27,763 nucleotides of DNA, from positions 1-27,763 of the forward strand of contig DATMEP010000089.1 in NCBI GenBank assembly GCA_035556755.1. The letters run 5' to 3'. Of this stretch, positions 13,937 to 21,032 are shown piece by piece; the stretch's first letter is position 1, and every line of letters starts with the position of its first letter. The notes under the pieces are model-generated. The model was given only the letters and a program-made list of their open reading frames with translations. It did not search any database and was not told the DNA's origin. This DNA comes from VRUE01 sp035556755. GTDB lineage: Bacteria; Actinomycetota; Thermoleophilia; Solirubrobacterales; 70-9. The translations under genes were made by a program, and so were the position numbers.

Positions 13937-14296
13937 TCAGCTCGCCTCGACCTCTACGAATTCGTGCTCGACGTTCCCTGGCGAGATGATGATCAGGCCG
14001 CGCAGGGCCTCTGAGCCTGAGTTCCAGACCGTGTGAACGGTTCCGCGAGGGACGAAGACAAGGCCCCCGGCGGGAACCAGAATCTGCTCGTCCTCAAGCT
14101 GAAACGAAGCTTCACCGGCCGCGACGTAGAACGCCTCGTCGGTTGTCGGATGTTCGTGGAGGGCGGGTGCGGGTGATCCGGGTGGACCTTCCCCGATCAT
14201 GACTGAGTACGCACCGGCCGTCTCCTCGGCGCCGAACGTCAGCAGTCCCTCGATGCTCGCGGGCTGGATGACTGTGCAGCCGTTGATCGTGTCCAT
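13937..14296 (-). CDS. Cupin-domain protein
   Basis: 119 residues forming a single small beta-barrel. Cupin motif 1 supplies His47, His49 and Glu54 (ALHEHPTTDEAFYVAAGEASF), and motif 2 supplies His88 (VFVPRGTVHTVWNSG). This is a complete 3-His/1-Glu metal site, so the protein could be an active dioxygenase, isomerase or a sensor. No substrate can be read from it. It is the only gene in the distal att-bounded segment and thus likely cargo. Among several close ATG codons the one at 14294-14296 is taken, six bases behind TATCTT. It is complete, with no sign of decay. Confidence 0.85.
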   Translation of the reverse strand: MDTINGCTVIQPASIEGLLTFGAEETAGAYSVMIGEGPPGSPAPALHEHPTTDEAFYVAAGEASFQLEDEQILVPAGGLVFVPRGTVHTVWNSGSEALRGLIIISPGNVEHEFVEVEAS

Positions 14297-14302
14297 CCAT
14301 GA

Positions 14303-14308
14303 AAGATA
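14303..14308 (-). promoter_or_regulatory. Putative -10 box of the cupin gene
   Basis: TATCTT on the minus strand, six bases from the ATG; the gene is thus transcribed from inside the remnant. Confidence 0.45.
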
Positions 14309-14353
14309 GCCGAGGCGGAGACGTTGCCAAGCGCACCTCGTGTGCTTCTTAAT

Positions 14354-14499
14354 GGGGCGGGAAGGACTCGAACCGTCGACCGACGGCTTATGAGTCGAGC
14401 CGGAGCCCGTCTATAGAGCCCAATCTGACCCGAGAGAGCGAATTACGTCCGAGGAGTTCCGCTGAGTTCGGTGGAGTCGGGGACCAATTTCGGGACCAA
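14354..14499 (-). repeat. Decayed att-like copy R2 (tRNA-Met 3' half plus flank)
   Basis: Bases 14354-14396 match the tRNA-Met 3' half with two mismatches (one in the T arm, one beside the anticodon), then diverge. The flank to 14499 is the partner of the R1 flank and ends in the same GGACCAATTTCGGGACCAA. The spacers 14297-14353 and 14500-14534 hold nothing else. Confidence 0.7.
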
Positions 14500-14534
14500 A
14501 AACGCCCTGTGGGCGTGCGCGACGAGCGGACGCA

Positions 14535-14900
14535 TCAAACGCTAACCGTCAAGGTCGGTGCCGACGAGAGTTGCCTCCTGATATTGGAGCACGGCCTCAC
14601 TGTCTGGCCTAGGCGGATCGTTAGGCGAGATCCGAGCCCGTCGGCCTTGCGCACACCCGCAAATACGCCTATATCGGCGATTGCCGTCATGACGTCAAAG
14701 ACGACCGCATCAAGGTGTGCAGCCGCTTCATCCACAACCTTGCGCAACTCGCTGCGCTCGTTCAATGCCCGCTGATGCTTGAGCGTCTTACGCGTTTGCC
14801 ACAAGACTCCCGCGAGGGTCACCAAGGCAGAAAGCACGACAGCAACAGCTCCGGCCCAAAGTACCTCCACAGGCACGGTGTCACTGGCCGCCATGATCAT
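14535..14900 (-). CDS. Membrane-anchored protein in the hicBA operon, function unknown
   Basis: About 121 residues. One N-terminal membrane helix (VEVLWAGAVAVVLSALVTLAGVLW, roughly residues 10-33) leads into a charged helix with QTRKTLKHQRALNERSELRKVVDEAAAHLDAVVFDV. This arrangement of a helix followed by W/QxRxTxxHQ is common in uncharacterised actinobacterial and phage-associated membrane proteins. ATG 14898-14900 overlaps the hicA stop by four bases (ATGA), so it is translationally coupled to the toxin. The C-terminal portion after residue 90 is poorly structured and may be shortened by the nearby repeat R2 (35 bases away). Its role beside a toxin-antitoxin pair is unknown. Confidence 0.6.
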   Translation of the reverse strand: MIMAASDTVPVEVLWAGAVAVVLSALVTLAGVLWQTRKTLKHQRALNERSELRKVVDEAAAHLDAVVFDVMTAIADIGVFAGVRKADGLGSRLTIRLGQTVRPCSNIRRQLSSAPTLTVSV

Positions 14901-15091
14901 CGAGGGCCACTCGGCGGCGGAATATTCAGCTGCTTGCAAATCGCCCGTGCCAGCGGATAGGCGATCTCCCGATGACGTGGCACTGAGGTCGAATGCTCTG
15001 CATTCATACCCCAATAGCTATGCCGGCCTCCCTCACGCAACAAACGGGCACCGTGCTTCTTCAGATGCCGCTCGAGGTCGCGGCGCTTCAC
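14897..15091 (-). CDS. hicA: HicA-type mRNA interferase toxin
   Basis: 64 residues with the HicA fold: MKRRDLERHLKKHGARLLRE, then the active-site His24 in EGGRHSYW, and the conserved SVPRHREIAYPLARAICKQL, where HicA family members read VPRHxEI. HicA is a small double-stranded-RNA-binding-fold protein that cleaves mRNA when not bound by HicB. The ATG overlaps the end of hicB (ATGA at 15088-15091), and its stop overlaps the next gene. The order antitoxin-then-toxin is the reverse of the Escherichia coli hicAB order but is common elsewhere. All expected residues are present, so it is likely active. As cargo next to an att-like site it may have stabilised the former element. Confidence 0.88.
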   Translation of the reverse strand: MKRRDLERHLKKHGARLLREGGRHSYWGMNAEHSTSVPRHREIAYPLARAICKQLNIPPPSGPR

Positions 15092-15315
15092 GCCGCGACT
15101 ATGTTGAGCGACTCGCTTCCAACCGACTTGCCTTGCGGCTCATGCTCTGCTGCCCGCAACTCAAGCATTCCCGCCAGCGCATCTAGCGCCATTTCGCGGG
15201 CCTCCTCCTTGCTTCGGCCCTGACTGAGCACGCCAGGGACCTCGGGGATCGAAGAGACGATCCAACCGTCGTCTCCCTCCTCGTAGAGGATCGTGAGGTG
15301 CAGGGGGTCGCTCAT
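15088..15315 (-). CDS. hicB: HicB-type antitoxin
   Basis: 75 residues with the partial RNase H-like HicB fold: LTILYEEGDDGWIVSSIPEVPGVLSQGRSKEEAREMALDAL is the classic pattern, with the E-x-PGV-x-SQG turn. HicB binds and neutralises HicA and usually represses the operon. The C-terminus (ELRAAEHEPQGKSVGSESLNIVAA) is short and lacks an obvious helix-turn-helix or ribbon domain, so autorepression would need another contact. It is the first gene of the hicB-hicA-membrane protein unit. TACACT six bases ahead of the ATG gives a likely leaderless start. Confidence 0.88.
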   Translation of the reverse strand: MSDPLHLTILYEEGDDGWIVSSIPEVPGVLSQGRSKEEAREMALDALAGMLELRAAEHEPQGKSVGSESLNIVAA

Positions 15316-15321
15316 AGGGTG

Positions 15322-15327
15322 AGTGTA
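15322..15327 (-). promoter_or_regulatory. Putative -10 box of the hicBA operon
   Basis: TACACT on the minus strand, six bases before the hicB ATG. Just upstream lies TTTCGGGACCAAGTTT (15347-15362), also found in R1 at 13766-13781. Confidence 0.45.
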
Positions 15328-15415
15328 GCGACCGATCCCGCAACCTTTTCGGGACCAAGTTTGGAGTCGGCGAATTCGACCTCGTCAAAAGAAGCCTGAT
15401 TTGCAGGTACTTCCA

Positions 15416-15489
<74 letters not shown>

Positions 15490-15533
15490 TCGGTGCCGAG
15501 CGTAGCGTGATGGGGAGTGCCTGAGGGGTCGCG

Positions 15534-15899
15534 CTAGGCGCTGAAGAGCTGGGCCAGGGAGCGGCCCACGTCGGGGGGCTCTTCCTTGCCCTCGGCTGCC
15601 GCCGCGGCACCGTCGGAGAGGGCCTTGGCGGCGTCGGCAATCTGGTGGGAACGACCGCCGCGGAGGATGCCGGACTGCTTGGCTTCGGCGAGGTCGGATT
15701 CCATCAGCCCGGCCAGCTCGGCGAGACGCCTGAGACCGACGGCGCCGGCGGTGCCGCGCAGCGCGTGGGCTTCGGCGCGCAGGGTCTCGAAGTCTTCCGT
15801 CTCGGTCGCCAGTCCGGCCGCAATCACGTCGCAGCGGCGCTTTGCCTCTTCGGCAAAGGACTTCAGCAGCTCTGGATCGGGAGTGGTTTTCTCGCTCAT
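15534..15899 (-). CDS. Histidine phosphotransfer (Hpt) domain protein
   Basis: A 121-residue helical-bundle protein. The phosphorylatable His45 lies in AEAHALRGTAGAVGLRRLAELAG, matching the Hpt consensus HxLRGxA. Leading and trailing helices (PELLKSFAEEAKRRCDVIAAGL, ILRGGRSHQIADAAKALSDG) complete the domain. It would relay phosphate in a two-component phosphorelay; no kinase or response regulator is in the window. ATG 15897-15899 overlaps the stop of the redoxin-like gene (ATGA), indicating co-translation, with a G-run as weak ribosome site. A longer open frame over this gene is only the overlap of another reading. The partner is not identifiable here. Confidence 0.85.
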   Translation of the reverse strand: MSEKTTPDPELLKSFAEEAKRRCDVIAAGLATETEDFETLRAEAHALRGTAGAVGLRRLAELAGLMESDLAEAKQSGILRGGRSHQIADAAKALSDGAAAAAEGKEEPPDVGRSLAQLFSA

Positions 15900-16996
15900 C
15901 CCCCCGCCACCCCTTCCACGGCTTCGGTCAGGAGTTCGGGCCCGAAGGCGCCCTCGACCGCCGTCTGGATCGTGCCGTCGCGATCGATCACGAACAGCCA
16001 CGGCTCGCTCGGCAGGTTGAAGGCCCGTACCTGCTCCCTCACGCCCTTCCCCGGATCGTTGTCTTTGAAGATCTCCATGTGGATGAACTCCGCCTCGCCT
16101 GCGTCGACTTCTTTCACCTGCTCGGCCACGTCGACGACCGGGCCGCAGACACGACTCTGGCAGAACTGGGGAGTCGCGAACAAGAGGACGACGAGCTCTT
16201 GGCCGAGCACGTCGGCGTAGTCGACCCGGTTCTGCGTGTCGGGCGGGACGCGCGTGGTGATCTCGGCGAGGTCTCCGCCCACGTCCGAGGCGGTCGGGGT
16301 GTGGATCGACGGGGCCTTGTCCCCCTTCCCCGGCACTCCCGTGAATTCGCCGACGACAGCGCTCGGCATGAGGGTCGCGGTGATTTCGTCGCCTTCCTTG
16401 ATCAATGCCGCGATCCGCCACTCACCGTCGCGCGGGAAGTCCAGGTCGGTGACGTAGACGACCGTTGCCGCGTCGGGATCGCTCGTCGTGGTCTGGGCAC
16501 GGAAGGCGGGCGCCGTCCCGATGCTTTCGATCCTCGCCGGGAACGGGCCCCGCGCCGGCCCGTCGAGCGCTTCGGTCCGGGCTCGGGCGATCGCTCCCTT
16601 GGAGGGCTTACCCCCCTCCCCACTCCCGTCGCTCCCGACTTGCGTGGACGGCACCTCGGCAACGTAAAGGGCGACTTCGGCATCGGATACCGGCCTGCGA
16701 TCGGCGTGGAATACCCCGAACGGGTAGCGGTTCTCGCCCTCGTTGAAGACCATCGCGGCTGGCGAGACTACGAGCGGCGCGGGCGCGTCGGCCGCTTTCA
16801 CGACCTCGGCCAGGGTCTTGCCCTCGGCGCTCGGGAACTCGCTTTTTGACGGCGCGGGCCGGCTTTCGGCCGTGCTCCCGGACGAGGAGCCGTCGGAGTC
16901 CGAGTCGCCGCCACAGCCGGCGACGACCAGTGCCACGGCGGTAAGCACGCAGGCGAGAACGCTTGTGGCTCGGCGCGGCGGCATCCAGGCACGCAT
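15896..16996 (-). CDS. Redoxin-like lipoprotein with CxxxxC motif
   Basis: 366 residues. The lipoprotein signal MRAWMPPRRATSVLACVLTA continues through VALVVAGC, with Cys28 as lipid anchor, followed by a Ser/Gly/Asp-rich linker to about residue 55. A beta-rich middle domain (about 56-225) comes next, then a thioredoxin-like domain from about 230. There LVVLLFATPQFCQSRVCGP carries Cys279 and Cys284, and WLFVIDRDGTIQTAVEGAFG matches the usual redoxin strand. The two cysteines are separated by four residues rather than two or three (CxxxxC), so classical CxxC chemistry may be altered. It would act outside the membrane, perhaps in thiol or metal handling. ATG 16984 is an alternative start. It is coupled to the Hpt gene. 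Confidence 0.78.
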   Translation of the reverse strand: MRAWMPPRRATSVLACVLTAVALVVAGCGGDSDSDGSSSGSTAESRPAPSKSEFPSAEGKTLAEVVKAADAPAPLVVSPAAMVFNEGENRYPFGVFHADRRPVSDAEVALYVAEVPSTQVGSDGSGEGGKPSKGAIARARTEALDGPARGPFPARIESIGTAPAFRAQTTTSDPDAATVVYVTDLDFPRDGEWRIAALIKEGDEITATLMPSAVVGEFTGVPGKGDKAPSIHTPTASDVGGDLAEITTRVPPDTQNRVDYADVLGQELVVLLFATPQFCQSRVCGPVVDVAEQVKEVDAGEAEFIHMEIFKDNDPGKGVREQVRAFNLPSEPWLFVIDRDGTIQTAVEGAFGPELLTEAVEGVAGG

Positions 16997-17096
16997 GTTA
17001 TTCGCCCCGGAACCCGGGCAGCCCGTCCTCGGGACGCCGTCGCAAGGTCCCGTATAGGGTCCGCCCCCGAGCCGAAGGCAAGCACGAGGAGAGCGA

Positions 17097-17828
17097 ATGG
17101 CGGAGCGAGCTGCACTGATCACGGGGGCTTCGAGCGGCATCGGGCTGGCGATCGCCCGCACGCTCGGCGACGAGGGCTACGCGCTGACCGTCTCCGCGCG
17201 CCGGCCGGAGAAGCTGGACGGAGCCGCCGAGGAGCTGCGGGCGGACGGCTACGAGGTGCAGAGCGTCGCCGCCAACATGAGCGACGAGGAGGACGTGGTA
17301 GGCGTCTTCGCCAAGCACCGCGAGGCCTACGGGCGCCTCGACGCGCTGGTCAACAACGCAGGGGTCGGGATCGGGGCGCCGATGGAGGAGATCCAGACCA
17401 AGTACCTCGACATGCAGCTCGCGGTCAACCTGCGGGCGCTGATAATCGGCACCCGCGAGGGGCTGCCGCTGCTGCGCGAGGCCGCCGCCGAGCACGGCAA
17501 GGCGCTGATCGTCAACACCGCCTCGATCGCCGGCAAGGGTGGCCAGGCCTGGCTCTCCATCTACGCCGCGACCAAGGCAGCGGTGATCAACTTCACCCAG
17601 TCGACGCATCGCGAGGTGGGCGGCGCCGGGATCCAGTGCACGGCGCTGGCGCCGGGCTTCGTCGACACCGCGATGACCGAGTTCGCCAAGGAGCAGGTGC
17701 CAGCCGAGGAGATGATCCGGCCGCAGGACATCGGCGAGGCGGTGCGGTTCCTGCTCCACACCTCGCGCAACTGCCACGTGCCGGAGATCGTCTTCACCCG
17801 CCCGAGCGAGGGGCTCGACACTCCCTAG
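17097..17828 (+). CDS. Short-chain dehydrogenase/reductase (SDR), classical type
   Basis: 243 residues. The Rossmann motif TGASSGIG lies at 9-16, NNAG at 86-89 and the structural Asn111. The catalytic Ser143 (NTAS), Tyr156 and Lys160 (YAATK) complete a full classical SDR tetrad. Arg35/Arg36 after the second strand (SARRPEKL) suggest NADP(H) preference; that is inference. The substrate is unknown. The ATG is preceded by GAGGAG, and TATAGG at 17053-17058 is a plausible -10, giving a leader of about 30 bases. The same sequence on the other strand (TATACG) could serve the divergent lipoprotein gene. The glycosyltransferase gene follows with no gap, so the pair is likely one operon modifying a common small molecule or lipid. 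Confidence 0.93.
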   Translation: MAERAALITGASSGIGLAIARTLGDEGYALTVSARRPEKLDGAAEELRADGYEVQSVAANMSDEEDVVGVFAKHREAYGRLDALVNNAGVGIGAPMEEIQTKYLDMQLAVNLRALIIGTREGLPLLREAAAEHGKALIVNTASIAGKGGQAWLSIYAATKAAVINFTQSTHREVGGAGIQCTALAPGFVDTAMTEFAKEQVPAEEMIRPQDIGEAVRFLLHTSRNCHVPEIVFTRPSEGLDTP

Positions 17829-19022
17829 ATGCGCTTTCTCGTTGCCGCCTTCGGTGACGCCGGGCACGCCTTTCCCGCCATAGCCCTGGGCCGAGCGCTG
17901 GCCGGGCGCGGCCACGCGGTAACGATCGAGACCTGGGAGGAGCGGCGCGCGGCGGTCGAGGGTGCCGGGCTGAGCTTTGCCGCCGCCGAGGAATACCGGA
18001 TGTTCCCGCCGCCCGATCCCGACTCGCCGGAGGGATCGCACGCGGCTGAGGCGGCGCGGGCGCTGCTGCCGCTGCTGGAGGAGATGCGTCCCGACGTCGT
18101 GGTCAGCGACATCCTCACGCTGGCGCCGTCGCTCGCCGCCGAGAAGGCCGGGATCCCGCTAGCGACCCTGATCCCCCACATCTACCCCGTGGTCGAGCCG
18201 GGCCTGCCCTTCTTCGCGATCGGCCTGCAGCCGCCGCGCACGCCGCTCGGGCGGGGTGTTTGGCAGGCGGGTCAGCGGATGCTCAACATCGGCCTCGAAC
18301 AGGGACGTCGCGACCTCAACCGGCAGCGGGAGAGATTGGAACTGCCGCCGACCGAGCGCTTCCACGGGGGGATCAGCGCCGACCTGGCGCTGGTCGGGAC
18401 CTTCCCGCAACTTGAGTACCCGCGGCGATGGCCGGCCGGAATCGAGGTGACGGGGCCGATGACCTTCGAGCTCCCCCACCCCGACGTCGAGCTGCCGCCG
18501 GGGGACCGACCGCTGGTCCTGGTGGCGCCGAGCACCGCGCACGACTCGCACAACAACCTGGTCCGCACCGCGCTCGCGGCGCTGGCTGAGGAGCCGGTGA
18601 GGGTTGTGGCGACCACCAACCGCGTCGTCCCGCAACGCCCGATCGAGGTGCCCGACAACGCCGTGCTCGTCGAGTGGCTCAGCTACAGCCAGACCATGCC
18701 CGCCGCCTCACTGGTGATCTCGCACGGTGGCCACGGCACCGTCGCCCGCGCACTCGGCGCCGGCACCCCGGTGCTGATCAGCCCGATCATCGGCGACATG
18801 AGCGAGACGGCGATGCGGGTGTCCTGGGCGAAGGCCGGCCTCTCGCTGCCCTGGCGCCTCTGCCGGCCGGGCCCCCTGCGCTGGGCCGCCCGGCGCATCC
18901 TCGCCGACCCCTCGTTCGCCGAGCGCGCGGCCGAGCTGGCGACCTGGGGCCGCGAACACGACGGCGCCGAGCGCGGCGCCAAGCTGGTCGAGCAGCTGGC
19001 ACAGCGCCGAGCGCACGCCTGA
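17829..19022 (+). CDS. GT1-family glycosyltransferase (UGT/MGT-like)
   Basis: 397 residues in the two-domain GT-B fold. The N-terminal domain begins MRFLVAAFGDAGHAFPAIALG, with His13 at the position of the general base in this family. The C-terminal domain carries VEWLSYSQTMPAASLVISHG, then HGGHGT at 299-304, the nucleotide-sugar diphosphate site. These enzymes transfer sugars from UDP- or TDP-sugars to hydrophobic acceptors. The acceptor cannot be told. The ATG starts directly after the SDR stop (TAGATG), so the two are co-translated. It has no signal peptide, so it is cytoplasmic. The C-terminus ends in a helical Arg/Ala-rich segment, and the tRNA-Asn gene follows on the opposite strand. 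Confidence 0.92.
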   Translation: MRFLVAAFGDAGHAFPAIALGRALAGRGHAVTIETWEERRAAVEGAGLSFAAAEEYRMFPPPDPDSPEGSHAAEAARALLPLLEEMRPDVVVSDILTLAPSLAAEKAGIPLATLIPHIYPVVEPGLPFFAIGLQPPRTPLGRGVWQAGQRMLNIGLEQGRRDLNRQRERLELPPTERFHGGISADLALVGTFPQLEYPRRWPAGIEVTGPMTFELPHPDVELPPGDRPLVLVAPSTAHDSHNNLVRTALAALAEEPVRVVATTNRVVPQRPIEVPDNAVLVEWLSYSQTMPAASLVISHGGHGTVARALGAGTPVLISPIIGDMSETAMRVSWAKAGLSLPWRLCRPGPLRWAARRILADPSFAERAAELATWGREHDGAERGAKLVEQLAQRRAHA

Positions 19023-19032
19023 GAGAAGAAAG

Positions 19033-19105
19033 CTCCGGGGGTGGGACTCGAACCCACAACCCCTCGGTTAACAGCCGAGTGCTCTACCAATTGAGCTACC
19101 CCGGA
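19033..19105 (-). tRNA. tRNA-Asn (anticodon GTT)
   Basis: A 73-base cloverleaf on the minus strand. The acceptor is TCCGGGG/CCCCGGA with discriminator G, the D arm is GCTCAATTGGTAGAGC, the anticodon arm is CTCGG-CTGTTAA-CCGAG, and the T arm is GTGGG-TTCGAGT-CCCAC. The anticodon is GTT. CCA is not encoded. It lies between the convergent glycosyltransferase gene and dnaG. Confidence 0.96.
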
Positions 19106-19126
19106 ACGAGGGAAGGAATTTAGCGG

Positions 19127-20920
19127 CTAACCCCCGACGCGCTCGGCGCGGGCTATGCGCTCGACCAGAGCGGCGCGTTCGCGGCTGAGCGTGGCACGGC
19201 TCTCGTAGTCGTCGCGCTCGCCGGCCGCGGCGATCTCAGCCTCGAGCCGGCGCTGCTCCAGCAGGAGGTAGTTGAGCTCCATCGCCTCGGCCGAGGCAGG
19301 CTCGTCGTGGGCGAGGATCACCAGCTCGGCGATCAGGCCGGCCAGCTCGTCGTCGTCGTGGGGAAGGTTCGAGGCCGGGTCCTCGGGATGCTCGCGGAGC
19401 CAGGCGGCGGCGCGGACACCGGTTGGCGAGAGGTGCGCGTCGGTGAGCCGCGTCAGGTACTCGCCGCCCTCCGCGGGAAGCGCGACGCACATCGCCAGCA
19501 GCGCCCGCTCGCGCCGTTCGCGCGAGGTCAGCTCCGCCCCGCGCCGCTGCGACGCTCGCGGCGCACCGTTGCCGCGCCCCGGGGACTCCGAAGCCCCACC
19601 GCTAAGTGGCCGCGCCGCGGTCAGGCGCCCCATCACCAGTGCCGGCTCCAGGTCGAGCCGCTCTGCCACCTGACGCACCAGGTCGTCACGGCTCGCCGTC
19701 TCCCCCAGCCCGGCCAGGATCGGCGCCAGCTCGGTCAGCGCCCGATCGCGCTCGGCCGGCGAGGAGGTGTCGGTCCGCTCCAGCACCAGGCCGACCTGGA
19801 ACGCCGTCAGGTCGACAGCACCCTCGACCAGCGCCCGGAACCGCTCCGCACCCCCCTCGGCGACCACCATCTCAGCGGGATCCTCACCAGCGGGCATCGC
19901 CGCCACGCGCAGCTGCATCTGCCTCCCGGCGGCGACCCGCTGCGCCCGCAGCATCGCCTCCTGCCCCGCCGCGTCGGCGTCGAGCGCCAGCACCACCTCG
20001 TCGACCATCCCCGACAGGGCCGCAACCTGCTCCTCGGTGATCGCCGTCCCCATCACGCCGACGGCCTCCCTCACCTCGGCCTGGTGCAGCGCCAGCACGT
20101 CGGTGTAGCCCTCGACCACGACGGCGCGTCCCGCCTTGGCGATCGCCTCCTTCGCCAGGTCGATCCCGTAGAGCAGGTGGCTCTTGTGGAAGAAGTCGGT
20201 CTCGGCGGTGTTGACGTACTTGGCACCCTGGTCGGAGCGCATCGCCCGCCCGCCGAAGCCGAGCGCGCGGCCACGCCGGTCGCGGATCGGGAAGATGATC
20301 CGGGAGCGGAAGCGGTCGTACTCCCCCCCGCCCCGCCCCCGCTGGACCAACCCCACCGAACGCAGCTCGTCGACCTTGAAGCCCGCCCGCTGGCCCCGTA
20401 ACAACACCTGGTCCCAGGCACTCGGCGCGTAGCCGACCCCGAAAGCGCGCAGCACCTCCTCGCCCAGGCCGCGCCCGCCGAGGTACTCGCGCGCCTTGCC
20501 GGCCTCCTCGGAGTCCCAGAGGTAGCTGGTGTAGAAGGCGGCAGTGCGGTCGAGCAGCTCCCCGAGCCGGCGCCGCTGCTGGCGCCGCGCCTCCGCCCGC
20601 GGGTCCTCCTGCTCGCGCTCCAGCTCGACCCCGTAGCGATCGGCGAGCAGCTCGACCGCCTCGGCGAAACCGAGCCCCTCCTTCTCTTCGACGAACTTGA
20701 TCGTGTCGCCGCCGACCCCGCAGCCGAAGCAGTGGTAGAGCTTTTCCTGGGCGTCGACGGAGAAGGACGGCGTCCGCTCCTCGTGGAAGGGACAGAGGCC
20801 GACCCAGCGCGCGCCCTGCCGCCGCAGGTCGGTGTGGGCAGAGATCACCTCGACGATGTCCACCGCCTGCTTGACCCGCTCCAGGCTCTCGTCGGAGATC
20901 AGTGCCATGGGACCAATCAT
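19127..20920 (-). CDS. dnaG: DNA primase DnaG
   Basis: 597 residues. It synthesises RNA primers at the replication fork. The zinc-binding CHC2 domain has Cys43, His46, Cys64 and Cys67 (CPFHEERTPSFSV, LYHCFGCGVGGD). The catalytic core carries the basic motif KYVNTAETDFFHKSHLLYG, then the TOPRIM fold with AVVVEGYTDVLALHQA and VVLALDADAAGQEA, which hold the metal-binding Glu and DxD. The C-terminal 150 residues form the helicase-interacting domain. The start is uncertain between ATG 20920 and ATG 20908 (MALISDESLERV). The second is better conserved in primases and lies seven bases behind GATGAT. It follows dgt with a 108-base palindromic spacer. Identification is secure. Confidence 0.97.
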   Translation of the reverse strand: MIGPMALISDESLERVKQAVDIVEVISAHTDLRRQGARWVGLCPFHEERTPSFSVDAQEKLYHCFGCGVGGDTIKFVEEKEGLGFAEAVELLADRYGVELEREQEDPRAEARRQQRRRLGELLDRTAAFYTSYLWDSEEAGKAREYLGGRGLGEEVLRAFGVGYAPSAWDQVLLRGQRAGFKVDELRSVGLVQRGRGGGEYDRFRSRIIFPIRDRRGRALGFGGRAMRSDQGAKYVNTAETDFFHKSHLLYGIDLAKEAIAKAGRAVVVEGYTDVLALHQAEVREAVGVMGTAITEEQVAALSGMVDEVVLALDADAAGQEAMLRAQRVAAGRQMQLRVAAMPAGEDPAEMVVAEGGAERFRALVEGAVDLTAFQVGLVLERTDTSSPAERDRALTELAPILAGLGETASRDDLVRQVAERLDLEPALVMGRLTAARPLSGGASESPGRGNGAPRASQRRGAELTSRERRERALLAMCVALPAEGGEYLTRLTDAHLSPTGVRAAAWLREHPEDPASNLPHDDDELAGLIAELVILAHDEPASAEAMELNYLLLEQRRLEAEIAAAGERDDYESRATLSRERAALVERIARAERVGG

Positions 20921-20926
20921 CCTCGA

Positions 20927-21032
20927 TTGAGGATGCGCATGGCCAAGCAGATCAAGGACGCAGGGAGCGTGGCGTGCTCTGCACGCAAGCGACCGAGGAC
21001 GCAGAGATGCGCCGCGCCATGCGCATCCTCAA
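20927..21032 (-). repeat. Composite hairpin E in the dgt-dnaG gap
   Basis: TTGAGGATGCGCATGGC (20927-20943) and its exact complement (21016-21032) form a 17-bp stem around 72 bases that hold smaller hairpins such as GCGTGC-TCT-GCACGC, and a repeated CTGCGTCCT. The right arm contains the dgt stop codon. The left arm can alternatively pair with CATCCTC next to it (CATCCTC-GATT-GAGGATG), which lies just upstream of dnaG. The two pairings are mutually exclusive. Confidence 0.8.

Noticed and set aside
13633..14396. Two further tRNA genes at 13633 and 14354
   Set aside because: Only the 3' half is present; after the anticodon loop the sequence diverges and no acceptor or D arm can form.
15534..16421. 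Single 295-codon protein covering the Hpt gene and beyond
   Set aside because: The upstream part is out of frame with the redoxin-like gene, which has clear coding signals; the Hpt starts at ATG 15899.
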